Part shown: piece by piece, positions 14,960 through 19,168 of the stretch
How the letters are laid out: each line of letters begins with the position of its first letter
How positions within the stretch are numbered: the stretch's first letter is position 1
Notes under the pieces: generated by a model
What the model saw: only the letters and a program-made list of their open reading frames with translations
Databases searched by the model: none
Told to the model about the DNA's origin: nothing
Source of the DNA: Pseudomonadota bacterium
GTDB lineage: Bacteria > Pseudomonadota > Alphaproteobacteria > Rhizobiales > Rhizobiaceae
Assembly (NCBI GenBank): GCA_023419995.1
Contig: JAEZXF010000438.1
Coordinates: 1 to 19,168 of the forward strand
Length of the DNA: 19,168 nt
Reading direction: 5' to 3'
Program-made: the position numbers and the translations under genes

Positions 14960-15569
14960 AGTATATCCACTGCTCCGGTATCCGCACCGACACCTGCTCG
15001 TCGGCTTCGATGCGGCCGGGCTTCTCCACCCAGGCGACGAGGCCGCGCAGGCGCTGCGCCGATTTCGGGAAGGCGAGCGCGCCGCCGTCGAGGTCGGCCA
15101 TCCCGGCGCGCTCGGCCGCCAGCCGGCCGGCGATGCGGCACGGCTTGTTCTGGCCGTCGACCTTGAGCGTCACCCCGCCGGCGAAGAACAGCAGCGTGCC
15201 GGCGGGCAGCATCGACAGGCGCGGCACGCCATCCAGGGACAGGTTCGCCCCGATCCATTCGGGCCGGATCTCGCCAAGTCCCATGCGTTGCGCCACGGCG
15301 GCGAGCTCGTCCGGCGCGACGATGGAAAGCTGCCTTTCGTTGCGCATCTCGGTGCCGCGCGGATACCACGGCTCGCGCCCGCCGGAACGGCGGGTCGGGC
15401 CGGCATGGTAGTCGCCCTCGATCCCATCGAAGGAAAGCGCCAGCGAGGGCGCGGCAACGGTCTCGAAATGGTCGCGCGGCGCGACGAACGTGCCCGCCAC
15501 CCGGCCGAGGAGCTTGCGCCCGGGGCGGATATCGATCTCGTCTTCCCGCATGGCGAACAGTTGGTTCAT
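14958..15569 (-). CDS. MOSC domain protein
   Basis: A protein of 203 residues with the MOSC fold, found in the C-terminal domain of molybdenum cofactor sulfurases and in YiiM/YcbX-type molybdoenzymes. The conserved cysteine expected to carry sulfur or bind Moco is C144, in GQNKPCRIAGR. Other family blocks are GIEGDYHAG (49-57), ERQLSIVAPDEL (78-89) and IGANLSLDG (106-114). No ferredoxin or beta-barrel partner domain is fused, so it is a stand-alone MOSC protein. The substrate is unknown; hydroxylamine-compound reduction is one role known in the family. The start at 15569 has a weak AAGG upstream. Its TGA lies inside the inverted heptamer structure shared with the DUF2293 gene. Confidence 0.88.
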   Translation of the reverse strand: MNQLFAMREDEIDIRPGRKLLGRVAGTFVAPRDHFETVAAPSLALSFDGIEGDYHAGPTRRSGGREPWYPRGTEMRNERQLSIVAPDELAAVAQRMGLGEIRPEWIGANLSLDGVPRLSMLPAGTLLFFAGGVTLKVDGQNKPCRIAGRLAAERAGMADLDGGALAFPKSAQRLRGLVAWVEKPGRIEADEQVSVRIPEQWIY

Positions 15570-15666
15570 CGTGGCTGGCCTTGGTCGTGGAGGAGCGCGA
15601 CCATGCCCGCGGCGGGCCGGCGGGTCCAGTCAAAACCGCTGACGAACCCATGAACGGCGGTGATCG

Positions 15667-16788
15667 CTACATCATGCGCAGCAGCGCGCCGCCGATCGAA
15701 TAGCCCGCGCCGTAGGTGCACAGAAGGCCGTAGTCGCCGGCCTGCATGTCGCGGTGGTTCCGGGCGAGCGCCACCACCGCGCCGGCGGCGGCGGTGTTGC
15801 CCAGATCCTCCAGCACCATCGGCGCGATGTCGTGGCCGATCTCGCGCCCGAAGGCGAGCTTCAGGATCATCTGGTTCATCCGGTAGTTCGCCTGGTGCAG
15901 CCAGAAGCGCCGCACCGTCTCGGGCGTGCGACCGTGCTCGGCGAGGAAGTCGACGATGAAGCGGTGGCTCGCCACCGTCACGTCCTTGAACACCTTGTTG
16001 CCCTGCTGCTTGATGAGGTTGCCCTCGGACGGGATGATGCTGACGTCCGGCTGCGCGGCGCGGTTGAGATAGCTGAAGTTCGATCTGATGTTGTTGGAGA
16101 ACTGCGTCCAGTTGCGCGTGTCGAGCACCTCGAACCGGCCCGGCCGCGTCTCGCCTTCCCCTGCCGCCTCGACGAGGATGGCCGTCGCCGCATCGCCGAA
16201 GATGAAATGCGTCTGCCGGTCGCGGAAATTCAGGTGCGCCGTGATCAGCTCGGGCGTGACGACCAGCGCCCGCCGGTGGGCGCCCGCCCGCACGAGGTTG
16301 AAGGCGACATGCAGCCCGGCCGCCGCCGAGGAGCAGCCCAGCGACAGGTCGAACGCGGCGCCCTTCGCGCCGATCTCCTGCTGGATCTCGATGCCGATCG
16401 ACGGGTAGAGCCGCTGGAGATGCGACGAGGCGCAGATGACGAGGTCGACGCTCTCGGCCGCGACGCCCGCATCGTCGAGCGCGGCGCGGGCGGCGGCGGC
16501 GCCGAACTCCGCCAGCACCGACAGCGCGTCGTCGTCGCGCGCGGGGATGCGCGGCGTCATCCGCTCGACGTCGAGGATGCCGTCCGCGGTATGGACGTGC
16601 CGCCGCCTGATGCCGGAGGCGTGGTAGATGAAGTCGGCGCTCGATTTCTGCAGCAGCTCCTGGCCGCGCGCCTCGCGGACGAGGTTCTCGCTCTCGACCC
16701 ACAGGTTGAAGCAGTCGACCAGTTCCTCGTTGCTGATGGAGGACGGCGGAATGGTGACACCGATACCGCTGATGATGACGCGATTCAT
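15667..16788 (-). CDS. 3-oxoacyl-ACP synthase III family protein (FabH-like)
   Basis: Thiolase-fold Claisen condensing enzyme of 373 residues. The catalytic triad is visible: C152 in LGCSSAAAG, H298 in WLHQAN and N331 in DLGNTAAAG. It is longer than housekeeping FabH (about 320), with insertions around 30-80 (NLWVESEN to HVHTADG) and 220-270. It resembles the second FabH-like class that in Pseudomonas (PA3286) takes medium-chain acyl-CoA from beta-oxidation into fatty acid synthesis; that assignment is from memory and is inference. No acyl carrier protein, plsX or other fatty-acid genes flank it, against a housekeeping role. The start at 16788 (MNRVIISGIGV) fits the family N-terminus; the ribosome-binding site is weak. 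Confidence 0.88.
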   Translation of the reverse strand: MNRVIISGIGVTIPPSSISNEELVDCFNLWVESENLVREARGQELLQKSSADFIYHASGIRRRHVHTADGILDVERMTPRIPARDDDALSVLAEFGAAAARAALDDAGVAAESVDLVICASSHLQRLYPSIGIEIQQEIGAKGAAFDLSLGCSSAAAGLHVAFNLVRAGAHRRALVVTPELITAHLNFRDRQTHFIFGDAATAILVEAAGEGETRPGRFEVLDTRNWTQFSNNIRSNFSYLNRAAQPDVSIIPSEGNLIKQQGNKVFKDVTVASHRFIVDFLAEHGRTPETVRRFWLHQANYRMNQMILKLAFGREIGHDIAPMVLEDLGNTAAAGAVVALARNHRDMQAGDYGLLCTYGAGYSIGGALLRMM

Positions 16789-16904
16789 GGCCCTGTCCCG
16801 AACGTGCGGCGATGGCTGCGGTGGGCGAGCGCCCGTCGCGATCGCTAAAGCTAGGCCGATAGCCTTTACGGCAGATTAACCGTGCAGATGCAGCAGGCGC
16901 TTTC

Positions 16905-17234
16905 TCACCAGGCGCAGATGCGCGTGCCCGTCTCGGGATTCGACCAGCAGGCGCGGTCGTCGCCCTGGCGCACATACATGCCGGGCAGCGCGACGCTGCG
17001 GCCGCCCAGCGTGACGAAGCCGGCGGCGAAGCCCGGCCGTTCGACCCACAGCGTGTAGACGGGATAGCCGCGCGCGGTGATCTCGAAGCTGCCCTGCCGG
17101 TCCAGCCCCTTGAAGTCGCAGGAGAAGTAGCCGTCGTCCGTGGTGAAGCAGCGCGCCGGCTTCGCCGAGGCCGGAAGGGACCCGGCGACGAGAGCCGCCG
17201 CCAGGACACCAGGAACGATGAAGCGCCGCGTCAT
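16905..17234 (-). CDS. Small secreted protein with four cysteines, function unknown
   Basis: A protein of 109 residues. A signal peptide (MTRRFIVPGVLAAALVAGSL, cleavage near PASA at 24) sends it to the periplasm or outside. The mature part of about 85 residues has C29, C39, C96 and C107, enough for two disulfides, and reads like a small beta-rich domain (GSFEITARGYPVYTLWVERP). No family is recognised. GGAGG seven to eight bases before the ATG at 17234 supports translation. It lies only 30 bp after the ettA stop on the same strand, so it may be carried on the ettA transcript. Confidence 0.75.
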   Translation of the reverse strand: MTRRFIVPGVLAAALVAGSLPASAKPARCFTTDDGYFSCDFKGLDRQGSFEITARGYPVYTLWVERPGFAAGFVTLGGRSVALPGMYVRQGDDRACWSNPETGTRICAW

Positions 17235-17264
17235 GGAATGGCCTCCCCGGGTGGAGAGGCGATC

Positions 17265-18914
17265 CTACCGCGTCAGGCGCTTGTATGTCACGCGCGTCGG
17301 GTTGAGCGCGTCGGGGCCGAGGCGGCGCACCTTGTCCTTCTCGTAGTCCTCGAAGTTGCCCTCGAACCACTCGACATGGCTGTCGCCCTCGAAGGCGAGG
17401 ATGTGGGTCGCCAGACGGTCGAGGAACATGCGGTCGTGCGAGATGATGACGGCGCAGCCGGCGAAGTTCTCCAGCGCGTCTTCCAGCGCGGCCAGCGTCT
17501 CGGTGTCGAGGTCGTTGGTCGGCTCGTCGAGCAGCAGCACATTGCCGCCGGTCTTCAGCATCTTGGCGAGGTGCACGCGGTTGCGCTGGCCGCCGGAGAG
17601 GTTGCCCACCTTCTGCTGCTGGTCGCCGCCGCGGAAGTTGAACGACGAGCAGTAAGCGCGCGTGTTGGCCTCGTGCTTGCCGAGCTTGACCACCTCGGCG
17701 CCGCCGGAAATCTCTTCCCAGACGGTCTTGTCGGGATCGAGCGCGTCGCGGCTCTGGTCGACATAGCCGAGCTTCACCGTCTCGCCGACGCGGATCGAGC
17801 CCTTGTCCGGGGTTTCCTGGCCGGTAATCATCTTGAACAGCGTGGTCTTGCCGGCACCGTTGGGGCCGATGACGCCGACGATGCCGCCGGGCGGCAGCTT
17901 GAAGGAGAGGTCGTCGATCAGCAGGCGGTCGCCGAACCCCTTCGAGATGCCCTCCACCTCGATGACGACGTTGCCGAGCCGCTCGCCATAGGGGATGACG
18001 ATCTGCGTGTCGGAAGGACGGCGGTTGTCGGCGGCTTCGAGCAGGTCCTGGAACGCCTGGATACGCGCCTTGGACTTCGTCTGGCGCGCCTTGGGGCTGG
18101 AGGCGATCCACTCGCGCTCGCGGCTGATGGCGCGCTGGCGGGCGTCGTCCTCCCGGCCTTCCTGCTTGAGACGCTTCGCCTTGGCCTCGAGATAGGCGGT
18201 GTAGTTGCCCTCGTAGGGGATGCCCCGGCCGCGGTCGAGCTCGAGGATCCAGCCGGTGACGTTGTCGAGGAAGTAGCGGTCGTGGGTGATGAGGATCACC
18301 GAGCCCTTGTAGGCGCGCAGGTGCTTTTCCAACCACGCGGTCGTCTCGGCGTCGAGATGGTTGGTCGGCTCGTCGAGCAGAAGCAGGTCCGGCTCGGACA
18401 GGAGCAGCCGGCACAGCGCCACGCGCCGGCGCTCGCCGCCCGACAGGTTGCTGACGTCGGCATGCTTGGGCGGGCAGGCCAGCGCTTCCATCGCCATCTC
18501 AACCTGCTGCTCCAGATCCCACAGGTTGAGACGATCCATCTCGTCCTGGAGATGCGCCGATTCGTCGGCCGTCTCGTCGGAGTAGTTCATCATCAGCTCG
18601 TTGTAGCGCTCGATGATGGCGGTCTTCCGCGCCACGCCTTCCATGACGTTGCCGAAGACGTCGAGAGCGGGGTCGAGCTCGGGCTCCTGCGCGAGATAGC
18701 CAACGGTCGCGCCCTCGGCCAGCCACGCCTCGCCGCTCCACTCCTTGTCGAGCCCGGCCATGATCTTGAGGATTGTCGACTTGCCGGCGCCGTTGGGGCC
18801 GAGGATGCCGATCTTGGCGTCAGGATAGAAGGAGAGATGGATGTTCTCCAGCACCTTCTTGGCGCCGTAGGCCTTGGTCCGGCCCGACATGTGATAGATG
18901 AACTGGCGTGCCAT
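17265..18914 (-). CDS. ettA: Energy-dependent translational throttle protein EttA (ABC-F ATPase)
   Basis: ABC-F protein that binds the ribosomal E site and gates the first elongation step according to ATP/ADP level. It has 549 residues. The first ABC domain has Walker A GPNGAGKST (39-47), signature LSGGE (157-161) and Walker B LLLLDEPTNHLD. The linker at about 235-300 is the charged PtIM arm that contacts tRNA. The second ABC domain has Walker A GPNGAGKTT (350-358), signature LSGGQ (439-443) and LLLDEPTNDLD. There are no membrane segments. The C-terminus ends YKRLTR. The start at 18914 (MARQFIYHM) matches the family; a longer frame to 19061 would run through the promoter. No strong ribosome-binding site is visible. 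Confidence 0.96.
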   Translation of the reverse strand: MARQFIYHMSGRTKAYGAKKVLENIHLSFYPDAKIGILGPNGAGKSTILKIMAGLDKEWSGEAWLAEGATVGYLAQEPELDPALDVFGNVMEGVARKTAIIERYNELMMNYSDETADESAHLQDEMDRLNLWDLEQQVEMAMEALACPPKHADVSNLSGGERRRVALCRLLLSEPDLLLLDEPTNHLDAETTAWLEKHLRAYKGSVILITHDRYFLDNVTGWILELDRGRGIPYEGNYTAYLEAKAKRLKQEGREDDARQRAISREREWIASSPKARQTKSKARIQAFQDLLEAADNRRPSDTQIVIPYGERLGNVVIEVEGISKGFGDRLLIDDLSFKLPPGGIVGVIGPNGAGKTTLFKMITGQETPDKGSIRVGETVKLGYVDQSRDALDPDKTVWEEISGGAEVVKLGKHEANTRAYCSSFNFRGGDQQQKVGNLSGGQRNRVHLAKMLKTGGNVLLLDEPTNDLDTETLAALEDALENFAGCAVIISHDRMFLDRLATHILAFEGDSHVEWFEGNFEDYEKDKVRRLGPDALNPTRVTYKRLTR

Positions 18915-18964
18915 GGCGCGCGAAGACTCCGTTGTTCCTGTCAGGGAAGAAATGGGTTGGCGCG

Positions 18965-18993
18965 TATGTAGGCGATGCCGCCGCGAAGGGCAA
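18965..18993 (-). promoter_or_regulatory. Candidate ettA promoter
   Basis: On the minus strand TTGCCC (18988-18993) and TACATA (18965-18970) are 17 bp apart, giving a leader of about 45 nt to the ettA start. No other comparable pair is seen between ettA and the upstream gene end at 19001. Confidence 0.55.
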
Positions 18994-19000
18994 TCCGCGC

Positions 19001-19168
19001 CTATCGCGCCGCGCGCGCCGGAACCGGCGGCGGCGGGGCGGCCGGCGCGGCCGGCCGGCATTGCTGGCTGCGCATCGCGCCCGCGATGGCGCCGATCTCG
19101 CCCTTGTGCACGGCGCCCAGCCCCTCCATGTCGGCGCCCGACAGCGAGCTGACCGGCCCCCCGAGCAG
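19001..19168 (-). CDS. C-terminal end of an unidentified protein
   Basis: An open frame enters from the right edge and ends in TAG at 19001-19003, giving the last 55 residues. They include VSSLSGADMEGLGAVHKGEI and then a Pro/Ala/Arg-rich tail (PAAPAAPPPPVPARAAR) of the kind common at protein ends in GC-rich alphaproteobacteria. The single cysteine lies just before the tail. The family cannot be identified from this fragment. It reads in the same direction as ettA and stops 86 bp before it, with a promoter-like sequence between. The GC content makes chance open frames common, so confidence is moderate. Confidence 0.45.
   Translation of the reverse strand: MLGGPVSSLSGADMEGLGAVHKGEIGAIAGAMRSQQCRPAAPAAPPPPVPARAAR

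Overview
The window is GC-rich chromosomal DNA from an alphaproteobacterium, most likely a Hyphomicrobiales (Rhizobiales) member of the Mesorhizobium/Phyllobacteriaceae type. The basis is the class A RNase P RNA, the regulator/metF pair, the DjlA-like/amidase pair and the codon style. No plasmid, phage or CRISPR signature was seen. The only mobile element recognised is one IS110-family insertion sequence.

Layout. (1) 1-811: 3' part of cofE, the F420 gamma-glutamyl ligase. (2) 812-2461: an accessory insert. It holds a repeat-rich GC-rich intergenic stretch, a strong minus-strand terminator, an intact IS110 transposase, and upstream of that transposase about 185 nt of structured non-coding DNA where this family carries its bridge RNA. 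(3) 2462-2918: rnpB with a well-formed promoter. (4) 2966-9900: a run rich in peptidoglycan enzymes. These are a GH23 transglycosylase, an AmiD-like amidase coupled to a TerB-J-domain protein, a GH25 lipoprotein lysozyme and an MltB-type transglycosylase broken by one in-frame TGA. A beta-lactamase-fold serine hydrolase, a small lipoprotein and a frameshifted SRPBCC/AHSA1 pseudogene lie between them. (5) 9958-11921: a small membrane protein, a fold-III PLP ornithine/lysine-type decarboxylase, and a very short membrane peptide gene (28 codons) with its own promoter and terminator. (6) 12004-14854: metF preceded by an ArsR-methyltransferase fusion regulator (SahR-like) with a near-perfect 20-bp palindromic operator, then the divergent pair trmO and a DUF2293 gene. 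(7) 14845-19168: a symmetric pair of heptamer repeat arrays at a convergent gene junction, then minus-strand genes for a MOSC protein, a FabH-like ketoacyl synthase, a small secreted protein and the ribosomal ABC-F ATPase EttA, and the end of an unidentified gene.

How the parts work together. The regulator/metF operon is a self-contained methionine-cycle unit that probably senses SAH or SAM. The cell-wall enzymes form a loose functional neighbourhood rather than one operon, because strands alternate and two genes nearby are broken. The IS110 element lies downstream of rnpB on the same strand, so its putative bridge RNA and transposase could receive rnpB readthrough. The items most worth following up are the putative bridge RNA, the palindromic operators at 13938-13957 and 5639-5669, the heptamer arrays at 14845-14959, the interrupted mltB, and the 28-codon membrane peptide gene.
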